A DNA stretch of 64,000 bases from Pseudomonas gingeri (GTDB lineage: Bacteria; Pseudomonadota; Gammaproteobacteria; Pseudomonadales; Pseudomonadaceae), in assembly GCF_013385425.1 (NCBI RefSeq), contig NZ_JACAQA010000009.1:41750-105749 (forward strand). Reading direction: 5' to 3'. Of this stretch, positions 29,401 through 38,180 are shown piece by piece. Within the stretch, counting starts at the first letter, position 1; the number at the start of each line of letters is the position of its first letter. The position numbers were made by a program, and so were the translations under genes. The notes beneath the pieces are model-generated. The model worked only from the letters and a program-made list of their open reading frames with translations, did not search any database and was not told the DNA's origin.

Positions 29401-29646
29401 ATGAACGGCATGAGCGATGTGCGTCTGGTGTTGCGCAGTCAGGAACTGGTGATCGAGCACGAGCGGGTAGTCATGGCGTCTTCCGCCCGTGGCGGCGCTC
29501 CGGCCTTCGGTGCCATGGGTCTGTTCTGGCATCGTCTGCGTACCCGCAAGACCTTGCTTGCACTTACGCCCGAGGAACTGAGCGATATCGGATTGAGCCC
29601 GGAGCAGGCCCGGAAAGAAGGTTTGAAACCGTTCTGGCGTTCTTGA
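29401..29646 (+). CDS. DUF1127 (YjiS-like) small protein
   Basis: 81 residues from MNGMSDVRLVLRSQ, preceded by GGAGCAGAGGTA; an in-frame start 39 bp upstream is less likely. The C-terminal FWHRLRTRKTLLALTPEELSDIGLS...GLKPFW is the DUF1127 motif, an Arg-rich helix found in small proteins that can bind RNA or regulatory proteins and affect phosphate, carbon or stress responses. Paired divergently with the MocR-type regulator, an arrangement also seen in other pseudomonads. Confidence 0.85.
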   Translation: MNGMSDVRLVLRSQELVIEHERVVMASSARGGAPAFGAMGLFWHRLRTRKTLLALTPEELSDIGLSPEQARKEGLKPFWRS

Positions 29647-29656
29647 CGCGAAACTT

Positions 29657-29722
29657 GTGGGAGCCCGGCTTGCCAGCGGGCGCATGACTCAAGGGCCTGA
29701 TCGCTGGCAAGCCGGCTCCTAC
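29657..29722. repeat. Degenerate REPIN
   Basis: GTGGGAGCCCGGCTTGCCAG and, 20 bp on, the inverted TCGCTGGCAAGCCGGCTCCTAC. The two arms differ at a few positions, so this doublet is older or mixed compared with the other REPINs in the window. Confidence 0.75.
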
Positions 29723-29816
29723 AGGGGACCGCGTTCCTTCAGATGAGCAGGTTTGCTGCCGGGAGTGGTCTTTTCAGGCAAAATACGCGCTTGTTCTTCT
29801 TTCCGGTCGTCGTTCG

Positions 29817-30170
29817 ATGAGTTGCAACAGTCAGAAAATCCGCTTTCTGCGTCAGCAAATTCCGTCGTTCGACTGCGTGCCGGGCTGTCACGACTGTTGC
29901 GGGCCGGTGACCACTTCGTCCGAGGAGATGGCCCGCCTGCCGCGCAAGACCGCCGCCGAGCAGGAAGCGGCGCTGGACGAGCTCAATTGCGTGCACCTGG
30001 GACCGAACGGCTGCACGGTGTATGACGAGCGTCCGCTGATCTGTCGCTTGTTCGGGACCACACCCACGTTGCCTTGCCCCAATGGCCGACGTCCCGTGGA
30101 GATGATTCATCCACGGGCCGAGCAGCAGGTGCACGAATACATCGCTACCACGCGTCAGGTACTGGTCTAG
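29817..30170 (+). CDS. YkgJ family cysteine-cluster protein
   Basis: 117 residues. The N-terminal PSFDCVPGCHDCCGPVTTS and the later NCVHLGPNGCTVYDERPLICRLFG form the YkgJ/CxxCxxCC cluster, which probably binds zinc or an Fe-S centre; all expected Cys are present. Function in the family is unknown. It converges with dadR, only 2 bp between stops. Confidence 0.85.
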   Translation: MSCNSQKIRFLRQQIPSFDCVPGCHDCCGPVTTSSEEMARLPRKTAAEQEAALDELNCVHLGPNGCTVYDERPLICRLFGTTPTLPCPNGRRPVEMIHPRAEQQVHEYIATTRQVLV

Positions 30171-30172
30171 GC

Positions 30173-30661
30173 TCAATCCGGAATCGGCAGGTTCAGGCTC
30201 TCCTTCACTTCTTCCATCACGATATAGCTCTTGGACTCCCGAACGTGGGGCAGCTTGAGCAGGATGTCGCCGAGCAGCTTGCGGTAGGAAGCCATCTCGG
30301 AAATCCGTGCTTTCACCAGGTAGTCGAAATCCCCCGAGACCAGGTGGCATTCCAGCACATGGGGCAATTTCAGCACGGCACGTCGGAATTCTTCGAAGGT
30401 GTCGCCCGACTTGTAGTCGAGGCTGATCTCGACGAACACCAGCAGGCTGCCCTTGAGGTGCTGCGGGTTCAACCGGGCGTTGTAGCCCATGATGATGCCT
30501 TCGCGCTCCAGCCGGCGAACCCGCTCGGTGCAGGGCGTGGTGGACAGTCCGACCTTTTCGCCAAGCTCAGTGAACGAGATGCGCCCGTCGGCCTGCAGGA
30601 TGCGCAGGATATTGCGGTCGATCTTGTCCAGCTCGCGCTTGGTCTGATGGTTGGTTCTCAT
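30173..30661 (-). CDS. dadR: Lrp/AsnC-family regulator of the dad locus
   Basis: 162 residues from MRTNHQTKRELDKIDRNILR. AsnC HTH at about 12-60 (ISFTELGEKVGLSTTPCTERVRRLEREGII) and a RAM effector domain (about 75-155, LLVFVEISLDY...CHLVSGDFDYLVKAR). Divergent from dadA; in P. aeruginosa the equivalent Lrp-type protein activates dadAX in response to alanine. Regulatory sites are expected in 30,662-30,820. Confidence 0.9.
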   Translation of the reverse strand: MRTNHQTKRELDKIDRNILRILQADGRISFTELGEKVGLSTTPCTERVRRLEREGIIMGYNARLNPQHLKGSLLVFVEISLDYKSGDTFEEFRRAVLKLPHVLECHLVSGDFDYLVKARISEMASYRKLLGDILLKLPHVRESKSYIVMEEVKESLNLPIPD

Positions 30662-30694
30662 TAGGGAATGCCCCTCCGTCAAAAGCGATAGTGC

Positions 30695-30706
30695 CGAGAA
30701 TTCTCG
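30695..30706. promoter_or_regulatory. Palindrome in the dadR-dadA intergenic region, possible Lrp-type site
   Basis: Perfect 12-bp palindrome CGAGAATTCTCG, 34 bp upstream of dadR and 115 bp upstream of dadA. A/T-centred palindromes are typical of Lrp/AsnC operators. A second imperfect one, CACTTATATAGTG, follows at about 30,719-30,731. Confidence 0.4.
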
Positions 30707-30820
30707 CCAAATATAGGCACTTATATAGTGAAAAGCACTGGCTATTGTTTTTTACACTGCGCGCATCTTGGCTTTGAACATTAAACATCGGCGCCTGGCC
30801 GTGGATTGAGGAATAGACAC

Positions 30821-32125
30821 ATGCGAGTTCTGGTATTGGGTAGCGGCGTCATTGGTACCACCAGTGCTTATTATCTGGCGCGGGCCGGTTTCGAAGTGGT
30901 GGTGGTCGACCGTCAGCCGGCCGCGGCCATGGAGACCAGTTTCGCCAACGCCGGCCAGGTCTCGCCCGGTTATGCCTCGCCCTGGGCCGCCCCGGGCGTG
31001 CCGCTGAAGGCCATCAAGTGGCTGCTGCAGCGTCACGCACCGCTGGCGATCAAGGCCACCGCCGATATCGACCAGTACCTGTGGATGGCGCAGATGCTGC
31101 GCAACTGCACCGCCAGTCGTTATGCGGTGAACAAGGAGCGCATGGTCCGCCTGTCCGAGTACAGCCGTGACTGCCTCGACGAACTGCGCGCCGAAACCGG
31201 GATTGCCTACGAAGGCCGGAGCCTGGGGACCACCCAGTTGTTCCGCACCCAGGCGCAACTCGATGGCGCGGCAAAAGACATCGCGGTACTGAAAGAGTCC
31301 GGTGTCCCTTACGAATTACTCGACCGCGCCGGCATTGCCCGGGTCGAACCGGCCCTGGCCAGCGTCACCGATATCCTCGCCGGCGCCCTGCGCCTGCCGA
31401 ACGACCAGACCGGCGACTGCCAGATGTTCACCAGCCGCCTGGCCGAAATGGCCATCAAGCTCGGTGTGGAATTCCGCTTCGGCCAGGACATTCAACGGCT
31501 TGACCATGCGGGTGACCGCATCAACGGCGTGTGGATCGACGGCAAGCTGGAAACCGCCGACCGCTACGTACTGGCGCTGGGCAGTTATTCGCCGCAGTTG
31601 CTCAAGCCGCTGGGGATCAAGGCACCGGTCTACCCGCTCAAGGGCTATTCGCTGACCGTGCCGATCACCAACCCGGCCATGGCCCCGACTTCGACTATCC
31701 TTGATGAAACCTACAAGGTCGCGATCACCCGTTTCGACAACCGCATCCGCGTCGGTGGCATGGCGGAAATCGCCGGTTTTGACCTGTCGCTGAATCCGAA
31801 ACGGCGCGAAACGCTGGAGATGATCGTCGGCGATCTTTATCCTCAGGGCGGCGACCTCGAGCAAGCCAGTTTCTGGACCGGTTTGCGTCCGACCACTCCC
31901 GACGGCACGCCGATCGTGGGGGCGACCTCATTCCGCAATCTGTTCCTGAACACCGGTCACGGTACGCTCGGCTGGACCATGGCTTGTGGCTCCGGTCGCC
32001 TGTTGGCTGACCTGATGGCGAAGAAAAAGCCGCAGATCAGCGCCGAAGGCCTCGATATTTCCCGTTACGGCAAAACGCCCCAGGAGACTGCAAAACATGG
32101 CAATCCAGCGCCAGCTCACCAATGA
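30821..32125 (+). CDS. dadA: D-amino acid dehydrogenase small subunit
   Basis: FAD-dependent, membrane-associated enzyme oxidising D-alanine and other D-amino acids to oxo acids, passing electrons to the respiratory chain. 434 residues from [23 protein letters not shown] (FAD GxGxxG loop at residue 7), with the family [22 protein letters not shown] and the C-terminal [21 protein letters not shown]-binding stretch. TTGAGGAA precedes the ATG. Works with the DadX racemase downstream to catabolise L-alanine. Overlaps the next gene by 29 nt. Confidence 0.96.
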   Translation: MRVLVLGSGVIGTTSAYYLARAGFEVVVVDRQPAAAMETSFANAGQVSPGYASPWAAPGVPLKAIKWLLQRHAPLAIKATADIDQYLWMAQMLRNCTASRYAVNKERMVRLSEYSRDCLDELRAETGIAYEGRSLGTTQLFRTQAQLDGAAKDIAVLKESGVPYELLDRAGIARVEPALASVTDILAGALRLPNDQTGDCQMFTSRLAEMAIKLGVEFRFGQDIQRLDHAGDRINGVWIDGKLETADRYVLALGSYSPQLLKPLGIKAPVYPLKGYSLTVPITNPAMAPTSTILDETYKVAITRFDNRIRVGGMAEIAGFDLSLNPKRRETLEMIVGDLYPQGGDLEQASFWTGLRPTTPDGTPIVGATSFRNLFLNTGHGTLGWTMACGSGRLLADLMAKKKPQISAEGLDISRYGKTPQETAKHGNPAPAHQ

Positions 32126-32450
32126 ACGTCTGAGCCAGATCGTTGTTCACAGCGGTACCGTGTATCTGGCGGGGCAGGTTGGCGACAACATGAGCGCCGG
32201 GATTGAAACCCAGACCCGTGAAGCCCTCGGCAATATCGAGCGTTTGCTGGATCTGGCGGGTACCGACAAGAGCAGGTTGCTGTCGGTGACGATCTACCTG
32301 AAAGACATCGATGCCGACTTCGCCGGGATGAATTCGGTCTGGGACAAGTGGCTGCCCAAAGGCGTCGCGCCGGCCCGTGCCACGGTTGAGTCGAAGCTGT
32401 GCGAACCGGAAATCCTGGTCGAGCTGTCGGTCGTGGCCGCTCTGCCTTAA
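32097..32450 (+). CDS. RidA family protein of the dad operon
   Basis: 117 residues, RidA/YjgF fold ([38 protein letters not shown]), from a subgroup distinct from the 4,092 ridA. Its start lies inside dadA (29-nt overlap), so translation is coupled. A RidA protein here fits detoxifying 2-iminopropionate released by DadA before it hydrolyses to pyruvate; this is inference from family chemistry and position. The same gene order is kept in P. aeruginosa. Confidence 0.9.
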   Translation: MAIQRQLTNERLSQIVVHSGTVYLAGQVGDNMSAGIETQTREALGNIERLLDLAGTDKSRLLSVTIYLKDIDADFAGMNSVWDKWLPKGVAPARATVESKLCEPEILVELSVVAALP

Positions 32451-32538
32451 GTACGATCCCTCTCCCGGTGTGATGGCGGTCTCACTGCTTTTCGCACCGG
32501 TTTTTTATTCCCCGTTGACCGTCCAGAAGTTTGCCGCC

Positions 32539-33612
32539 ATGCGTCCTGCCCGTGCCCTGATCGACCTCCAAGCCCTGCGTCACAACTACCAATTGGCCCG
32601 CGAAGTCTCGGGTGCCCGAACCCTCGCGGTGATCAAGGCCGACGCCTATGGTCATGGCGCGCTGCGCTGTGCCCAGGCCCTGGAAGCCGAGGCCGATGGT
32701 TTTGCCGTGGCCTGTATCGAGGAGGCCCTCGAGTTACGGGCCGGGGGTATTCGCGCGCCGATCCTGTTGCTGGAGGGCTTTTTCGAGGCCGCCGAACTGC
32801 CACTGATCGTCGAGCACGACTTCTGGTGCGTGGTGCATGCGCTCTGGCAGCTGGAGGCCATCGAGCAGACGGTGTTGGCCAAGCCGATCAATGTCTGGCT
32901 CAAACTCGACTCGGGCATGCACCGGGTGGGGCTGGAACCGGCTGATTATCAGGCGGCTTACCAGCGCCTGCAGGCCAGCGGCAAAGTGGCGAAAATCGTC
33001 CTGATGAGCCACTTCGCCCGCGCCGATGAGCTGGGCAGCCAGCGCAGCGCCGAACAGGTGGCGACCTTCGAGGCCGCGTGCCAGGGTTTGTCGGCTGAGG
33101 TCAGCCTGCGCAACTCTCCGGCGGTGCTCGGGTGGCCGCAGATTTCCAGCGACTGGGTACGTCCCGGCATCCTGCTGTTCGGCTCGACGCCTTTCGAAGA
33201 AGAAAACCCTGTCGCCGCACGTTTGCAGCCGGTCATGACCCTGGAGTCGAAAGTCATCAGCGTGCGCGAGCTGCCGGCGGGTGAGCCGGTGGGCTACGGC
33301 GGCCTGTTCGTGACGTCCAGGCCGACGCGGGTTGGCGTGGTTGCGATGGGTTATGCCGATGGCTATCCGCGTCACGCACCGACCGGCACGCCGGTGCTGG
33401 TGGCGGGCCAGCCGAGCCAACTGCTGGGCCGGGTGTCGATGGACATGCTGTGCATCGATCTGACCGACGTGCCCCAGGCCGGGTTGGGCTCGACGGTGGA
33501 GTTGTGGGGCAAGAACATCCTGGCCAGTGAGGTCGCGGCCCGGGCCGAGACCATTCCTTATCAGATCTTCTGCAACCTGCGCCGGGTGCCACTGCTCTAC
33601 ACCGGGAGCTAA
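32539..33612 (+). CDS. dadX: Catabolic alanine racemase
   Basis: PLP enzyme interconverting L- and D-alanine. 357 residues from [23 protein letters not shown]-binding Lys33 in [11 protein letters not shown], and the catalytic Tyr in [14 protein letters not shown]. Third gene of dadA-ridA-dadX, so this is the inducible catabolic racemase rather than the cell-wall Alr. The long in-frame upstream stretch overlapping the previous gene is not part of the protein. Confidence 0.95.
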   Translation: MRPARALIDLQALRHNYQLAREVSGARTLAVIKADAYGHGALRCAQALEAEADGFAVACIEEALELRAGGIRAPILLLEGFFEAAELPLIVEHDFWCVVHALWQLEAIEQTVLAKPINVWLKLDSGMHRVGLEPADYQAAYQRLQASGKVAKIVLMSHFARADELGSQRSAEQVATFEAACQGLSAEVSLRNSPAVLGWPQISSDWVRPGILLFGSTPFEEENPVAARLQPVMTLESKVISVRELPAGEPVGYGGLFVTSRPTRVGVVAMGYADGYPRHAPTGTPVLVAGQPSQLLGRVSMDMLCIDLTDVPQAGLGSTVELWGKNILASEVAARAETIPYQIFCNLRRVPLLYTGS

Positions 33613-33740
33613 CGGGCAACCCGCCGCGCCACAGATCGTCCCGCCGACCAGGATTCGGCCCTGAGTGTTGTAAATACTGAACGCTATGCCATGATATCGC
33701 TCAATTACAACATCGCCTGAATCCCTGGGAGGCTGCCGTA

Positions 33741-34289
33741 TTGGACGTCGGTGAACGACTGCAATCCATCCGTAAACTGAAAGGTCTGTCTCAGCGTGAA
33801 CTCGCCAAACGCGCGGGCGTCACCAATAGCACCATTTCAATGATTGAGAAAAACAGTGTCAGCCCCTCGATCAGTTCGCTGAGGAAGGTGCTTGGCGGCA
33901 TTCCCATGTCCATGGTCGAGTTCTTTTCCGAAGAAATCCTCCAGGAAAAACCGACCCAGATCGTCTACAAGGCCAACGAGCTGATCGATATCTCCGATGG
34001 TGCCGTGACCATGAAGCTGGTCGGTCGTGCTCATCCCAGCCGTGCTATCGCTTTTCTCAATGAGATCTATCCTCCAGGTGCCGACACCGGAGAGGAAATG
34101 CTCACCCATGAAGGCGAAGAGACTGGCATTTTGCTGGAAGGCCGACTGGAATTGGTGGTGGGTGCAGAAACTTTCGTCCTCGAGGCGGGCGACAGCTACT
34201 ATTTTGAAAGCACCAAGCCGCATCGCTTCCGCAACCCGTTCGATACCCCCGCGCGACTAATCAGCGCAGCGACACCGGCGAATTTTTAA
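33741..34289 (+). CDS. pauR: XRE-cupin regulator of polyamine catabolism, PauR-like
   Basis: 182 residues from a TTG behind GGGAGG (an ATG is not available nearby). N-terminal XRE helix-turn-helix (about 5-60, LSQRELAKRAGVTNSTISMIEKN) and C-terminal cupin sensor (about 100-180, THEGEETGILLEGRLELVVG...DSYYFESTKPHRFRN). This is the PuuR/PauR architecture; in P. aeruginosa PauR (PA5301), at the same locus between dadX and cycB, represses putrescine/cadaverine catabolic genes. kauB is a plausible local target. Confidence 0.88.
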   Translation: MDVGERLQSIRKLKGLSQRELAKRAGVTNSTISMIEKNSVSPSISSLRKVLGGIPMSMVEFFSEEILQEKPTQIVYKANELIDISDGAVTMKLVGRAHPSRAIAFLNEIYPPGADTGEEMLTHEGEETGILLEGRLELVVGAETFVLEAGDSYYFESTKPHRFRNPFDTPARLISAATPANF

Positions 34290-34460
34290 CAGAGAGGCGT
34301 CAGGTCAGGGATTTCAAGGCGCCCGGTAGTATTGATTGGCCACTTGCTAATACCCTTGTGACTATTAGGGTTGTTTCGCAGTGGCAATCGAACCGTTATA
34401 CTCACGCCGCCTGCGAAACCGTGGTTGCGGGCGTGATTAGCCACCATTGAGGGTGTACGC

Positions 34461-34892
34461 GTGAATCCAATTATGAAAATGCTGGCCGTACCAGCAACCG
34501 TAGTCGCCCTGTGGGCCATCAGCGCTCAGGCTTCGACCATCAATGACGACATTGCCAAGCGCCTGGAGCCGGTGGGCAAGGTGTGTGTCCAGGGCGAAGA
34601 GTGTAAAGGCATGGAAGTGGCGGCTACCGTGGGCGGTGGCGGTGGTGCCAAGACGCCGGATGAAGTGATTGCCAAACATTGCAACGCCTGTCACGGCACC
34701 GGTTTGCTGGGTTCGCCGAAAATCGGCGACGCCGCGGCCTGGAAAGATCGCGCCGATCACCAAGGTGGCCTCAGTGGCCTGCTGGCCAAGGCCATCACCG
34801 GCCTTAACGCGATGCCGCCAAAAGGCACCTGCGCCGATTGCTCCGATGACGAGCTCAAAGGTGCGATCGAGAAAATGTCCGGGTTGAAATAA
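34461..34892 (+). CDS. cycB: Cytochrome c5
   Basis: 143 residues from a GTG correctly spaced (7 nt) from GAGGG; an ATG four codons later is an alternative. Signal peptide to about residue 25 (MLAVPATVVALWAISAQA), a linker with GGGGGAKTP, then the haem site KHCNACHGTG (CxxCH) and the axial Met in GLNAMPPKG, typical of class I cytochrome c5. Two further Cys (CADCSDDEL) form the disulfide seen in cytochrome c5. Periplasmic electron carrier. Confidence 0.94.
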   Translation: MNPIMKMLAVPATVVALWAISAQASTINDDIAKRLEPVGKVCVQGEECKGMEVAATVGGGGGAKTPDEVIAKHCNACHGTGLLGSPKIGDAAAWKDRADHQGGLSGLLAKAITGLNAMPPKGTCADCSDDELKGAIEKMSGLK

Positions 34893-34907
34893 GACCGATC
34901 GTCTCTG

Positions 34908-34934
34908 AAAAAGCCGCTTACGAGCGGCTTTTTT
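34908..34934 (+). terminator. Rho-independent terminator of cycB
   Basis: AAAAAGCCGCTTACGAGCGGCTTTTTT: GCCGCT/AGCGGC stem with a TACG loop and T tract, 16 bp after the cycB stop. Confidence 0.95.
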
Positions 34935-35037
34935 GCATCTGCTGAAAACCCGATCCTGTGTCTGTGGGCTGTCATTTTCAGCAGATTCCCGGCAAGCTCG
35001 GTCGAACCTCAATTCACGGAAAGGCGAGGAGGATCCG

Positions 35038-36960
35038 ATGGTGCAATCCTGTTCTATCGAACGTGCGGTCGATGAGGTGCTGGCACGGCTGCCGGCACAT
35101 ATCCACATGGCCAGCCCCTTGGGCCTGGGCAAACCCAACCGCTTTATCAACGCGCTCTACCAGCGCATCAGGCAATTGCCGGAGCGTCGGCTGACGATCT
35201 ATACGGCCTTGAGTCTCGGTCGCCCATCCCTGGGCGACGGTTTGCAGCGGCGTTTCCTCGAACCCTTTGTCGAACGAGTATTCGGCGACTACCCCGAACT
35301 GGATTTCCTCGCCGACCTGCGCCGGGACAGCCTGCCGCCGAATATCCATGTCCAGCAGTTCTTCATGCAGCCCGGCAGCCTGTTGCACAGCGAGCAGGCC
35401 CAGCAGGATTACGTCAGCAGCAACTACAGCCATGCCGCCCGCGATATCAACGCCGCCGGCCTGAACCTGATCGCGCAACTGGTGGCCGAGGCGCCGGAAC
35501 ATCCCGGGCATCTGAGCCTGAGCTGCAATCCGGACATCACCCTCGACCTGCTGTCGATGATCGCCCGCCGCCGCGCCGCCGGGGAGACCATCCTGGTGCT
35601 GGCGCAGGTTCACAGCGATCTGCCGTATATGCCCGGGGATTCGGAACTCAGCCGTGATGCCTTCGACCTGCTGATCGACGAACCGGAACGCAGTACCCTG
35701 TTCTCCACCCCGAATATGCCGGTGGACACCCAGGACCACTTTATCGGCCTGCACGCCAGCACCCTGGTGCGCGATGGTGGCACCCTGCAGATCGGCATCG
35801 GCTCCATGGGCGACGCCTTGACCGGTGCCTTGCTGGCCCGTCAGGCGGACAACGAGGGTTACCAGGCCTTGCTGGCGGATATCGACCTGTCCCCCTGGAA
35901 GGTGCTGCTCGACAAGGAGGGTGGCATCGAGTCGTTTGCCAAGGGGCTTTACGGTTGCAGCGAGATGTTCGTCAATGGCCTGCTGGTGCTGGTGGACGCG
36001 GGTATCGTGCGGCGCAAGGTCTACGCCGACCTTGAGCAGCAACGCCAGGCCAATGCCGGAACCCTCGACAGTGCCCTGCAGACGGGCGGTATTGCGGTGC
36101 ATGGCGGCTTCTTTCTCGGCCCGCGCAGTTTTTATCAGCGCCTGCACGAGCTGTCCCGGGACAAGCTGGGCGAGTTCAACATGACTGCCATCAGCTATAT
36201 CAACGAGCTGTTTGGCCAGGAAGAACTCAAGCGCCTGCAGCGTCTCGACGCACGCTTTATCAACAGCGCCTTCACCATGACGTTGTTGGGCGCGGGGGTG
36301 GCCGACCAGCTCGAAGACGGTCGGGTGCTCAGCGGTGTCGGCGGGCAGTACAACTTCGTGGCCCAGGGCCATGCGCTGGAGGGCGCGCGCTCGATCCTGA
36401 TCCTGCGCAGCTGGCGCGAGTCGGGCGGCGAGGTCAGTTCGAATATCGTCTGGGAGTATGGGCATTGCACCATCCCCCGGCATCTGCGGGATATCGTGGT
36501 CACCGAGTATGGGATTGCCGATCTGCGCGGCAAGACCGACGCCCAGGTGATCGAAGCGTTGCTGAATATCGCCGATTCGCGCTTTCAGTCGGAGCTGATC
36601 GAGCAGGCGCAAAAAGTCGGCAAGCTGCCGGGGAATTTCCGTCTCGATTCGCGGTTTGCCGATAACAGCCCGCAACGTTTGCAGGCGATTCGCGCGCGTC
36701 ACCCGCAGTTGTTCCCGGAGTATCCGCTGGGCTGTGATTTCAGCGTGGAGGAGCGGGATCTGCTGCGGGCGCTGAACTGGCTCAAGAGCAAATTCAAGCT
36801 CACCGAGGCACTTGAGTTGGGCAAGGCGACGCTGGACGCGCCCGAGCCGTCGGCGTTCCCGGTACATCTGGAGCGCATGGGGCTGGCACAGCCCCAAGGC
36901 CTGCGTGACGAGTTGTACCAGCGCCTGTTGCTGGCGGGGTTGCAGGCCACTGCCGGCTAG
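35038..36960 (+). CDS. Acetyl-CoA hydrolase/CoA-transferase family protein
   Basis: 640 residues from MVQSCSIERAVDEVLARLPA, behind GGCGAGGAGG; the earlier in-frame ATG crosses the terminator region and is excluded. Family features include HIHMASPLGLGKPNRFINALY (N-terminal CoA-binding domain) and, in the C-terminal half, GVGGQYNFVAQGHALEGARSI with WEYGHCTIPRHLRDIVVTEYGIADLRG. Members move CoA between acetate/propionate/succinate. At 640 residues it is longer than classical acetyl-CoA hydrolases (about 500). The exact substrate pair cannot be read. Confidence 0.85.
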   Translation: MVQSCSIERAVDEVLARLPAHIHMASPLGLGKPNRFINALYQRIRQLPERRLTIYTALSLGRPSLGDGLQRRFLEPFVERVFGDYPELDFLADLRRDSLPPNIHVQQFFMQPGSLLHSEQAQQDYVSSNYSHAARDINAAGLNLIAQLVAEAPEHPGHLSLSCNPDITLDLLSMIARRRAAGETILVLAQVHSDLPYMPGDSELSRDAFDLLIDEPERSTLFSTPNMPVDTQDHFIGLHASTLVRDGGTLQIGIGSMGDALTGALLARQADNEGYQALLADIDLSPWKVLLDKEGGIESFAKGLYGCSEMFVNGLLVLVDAGIVRRKVYADLEQQRQANAGTLDSALQTGGIAVHGGFFLGPRSFYQRLHELSRDKLGEFNMTAISYINELFGQEELKRLQRLDARFINSAFTMTLLGAGVADQLEDGRVLSGVGGQYNFVAQGHALEGARSILILRSWRESGGEVSSNIVWEYGHCTIPRHLRDIVVTEYGIADLRGKTDAQVIEALLNIADSRFQSELIEQAQKVGKLPGNFRLDSRFADNSPQRLQAIRARHPQLFPEYPLGCDFSVEERDLLRALNWLKSKFKLTEALELGKATLDAPEPSAFPVHLERMGLAQPQGLRDELYQRLLLAGLQATAG

Positions 36961-36989
36961 CGACAGGGCCTTGGCGCAGGGCGCATGCC

Positions 36990-37511
36990 TCAGTTGTAGG
37001 TGACGTCCACCGTCGCCAGGCTTTCCAGCTTGCCTTCGCTGACCGCGCCGGACTTCCAGTAGGCCGCCCCCAGTGGCAGCACCGCCTGGCCGCCGCTCGG
37101 CGTCAGGGTGCGGGTATTGTCGTTGCCGTCGGCGCGGATGGTCTGTCGCACGCCTCCCAGCTGCGAGTACAGCCACAGCGTCAGGCCGCTGACATCGCCG
37201 GTGTTGGCGAAGCGGGCGCCATCCGAGGAGGCCGGCGTGCCATGGAACGTGAAGGTGACGCTGGTGATATCGGAGTCGCAGCGGACGCTCAGCTCGAAGG
37301 GCTTGTGGCCCGCGGAGTCGACGCCCGCGAAGTCATCGATCTTGACCGGTGGCAGGGATATGGCGCGTTCGATGTCATCGGCAATCAGGTTGCAGGTGCC
37401 GCCCTCGACAGTGCCTTCGAAGCGCAGATTGCCCGGGTTCAGGGTTTCCGTGGCCGAAGCCGGGGCGATGGGCGCGAGCGACAGCGCCAGGGGTATCAGG
37501 TAGGTCTTCAT
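36990..37511 (-). CDS. Minor fimbrial subunit 1
   Basis: 173 residues with signal peptide (MKTYLIPLALSLAPIAPASA). Pilin-like: an early Cys in GTVEGGTCNLIADDIERAISLPPVKIDDF, its partner in LSVRCDSDITSVTF, and an alternating hydrophobic C-terminal strand ending VDVTYN for donor-strand exchange. It closely resembles the next subunit and the C-terminal domain of the adhesin, so these three arose by duplication. Last gene of the chaperone-usher cluster. Confidence 0.85.
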   Translation of the reverse strand: MKTYLIPLALSLAPIAPASATETLNPGNLRFEGTVEGGTCNLIADDIERAISLPPVKIDDFAGVDSAGHKPFELSVRCDSDITSVTFTFHGTPASSDGARFANTGDVSGLTLWLYSQLGGVRQTIRADGNDNTRTLTPSGGQAVLPLGAAYWKSGAVSEGKLESLATVDVTYN

Positions 37512-37570
37512 CGGGTGTTGTCCGTTCTGGCGGGCCGACGGAAGGTGGCGGCCTGGTAAGGCTTGTGGCG

Positions 37571-38104
37571 TCAGTTATAGGTAATGGTCACGGAGGCCGT
37601 GGTGATCAGCGTGCCTTTGGAGACGCCGAAGAGGACGGTCTTTATGTAGTGCGCGCCCATGGGCAGTACCGCACGGCCGGCGGTTGTTGAAATGGTTCGC
37701 GAGCGAGCGGTAGGGTTGCCGTTGGCAGGGAAGTTGTAGGCAGTTCCCCCGATGCGCGATTGAATCACGGTAGCGATGCCGCGGGCGGTGCCGGTATTGG
37801 CGAAGCGTTCAGGCGCTAAGGAGTCCGATGTGCCGTTAAAGGTGAAGGTGACACTTCTGATATCCGAGTCGCAGTTGGCGGTCAGGTCGAATGTCTTGAG
37901 CCCGGCCCAAGTGGCGCTATCGAAATCGCTGACCTTGACCGGAGGCAGCTCGATCAAGCGGCTGACATCGCCGGTGGCCAGGTGGCAGGTGCCACCCTGG
38001 ATCTCACCTGTGAACCGCAGACTGCCGGTCTGGACAGCTTGAGCCGTGCCGGTGATCGTTGCAGCGGCAATCAGTAGGGGCAATACGAAAAGAGGTTTTT
38101 TCAT
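37571..38104 (-). CDS. Minor fimbrial subunit 2
   Basis: 177 residues from MKKPLFVLPLLIAAATITGTAQA (signal peptide); an upstream in-frame start is rejected. It has the paired Cys (GGTCHLATGDVSRLIELPPVKVSDF and LTANCDSDIRSVTF) and C-terminal VTITYN strand. It shares the GTC-L-x2-D-x3-R-x-I-x-L-PPVK-x2-DF pattern with its two neighbours. Probably caps or links the tip fibrillum to the adhesin. Confidence 0.85.
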   Translation of the reverse strand: MKKPLFVLPLLIAAATITGTAQAVQTGSLRFTGEIQGGTCHLATGDVSRLIELPPVKVSDFDSATWAGLKTFDLTANCDSDIRSVTFTFNGTSDSLAPERFANTGTARGIATVIQSRIGGTAYNFPANGNPTARSRTISTTAGRAVLPMGAHYIKTVLFGVSKGTLITTASVTITYN

Positions 38105-38180
38105 TACAGGTATCCTTGTCAGGTAAAGCGTTGATTGACGCATTGCATTCGACGAGCGCTGCCGCGAGCGGTCTGTTGGC

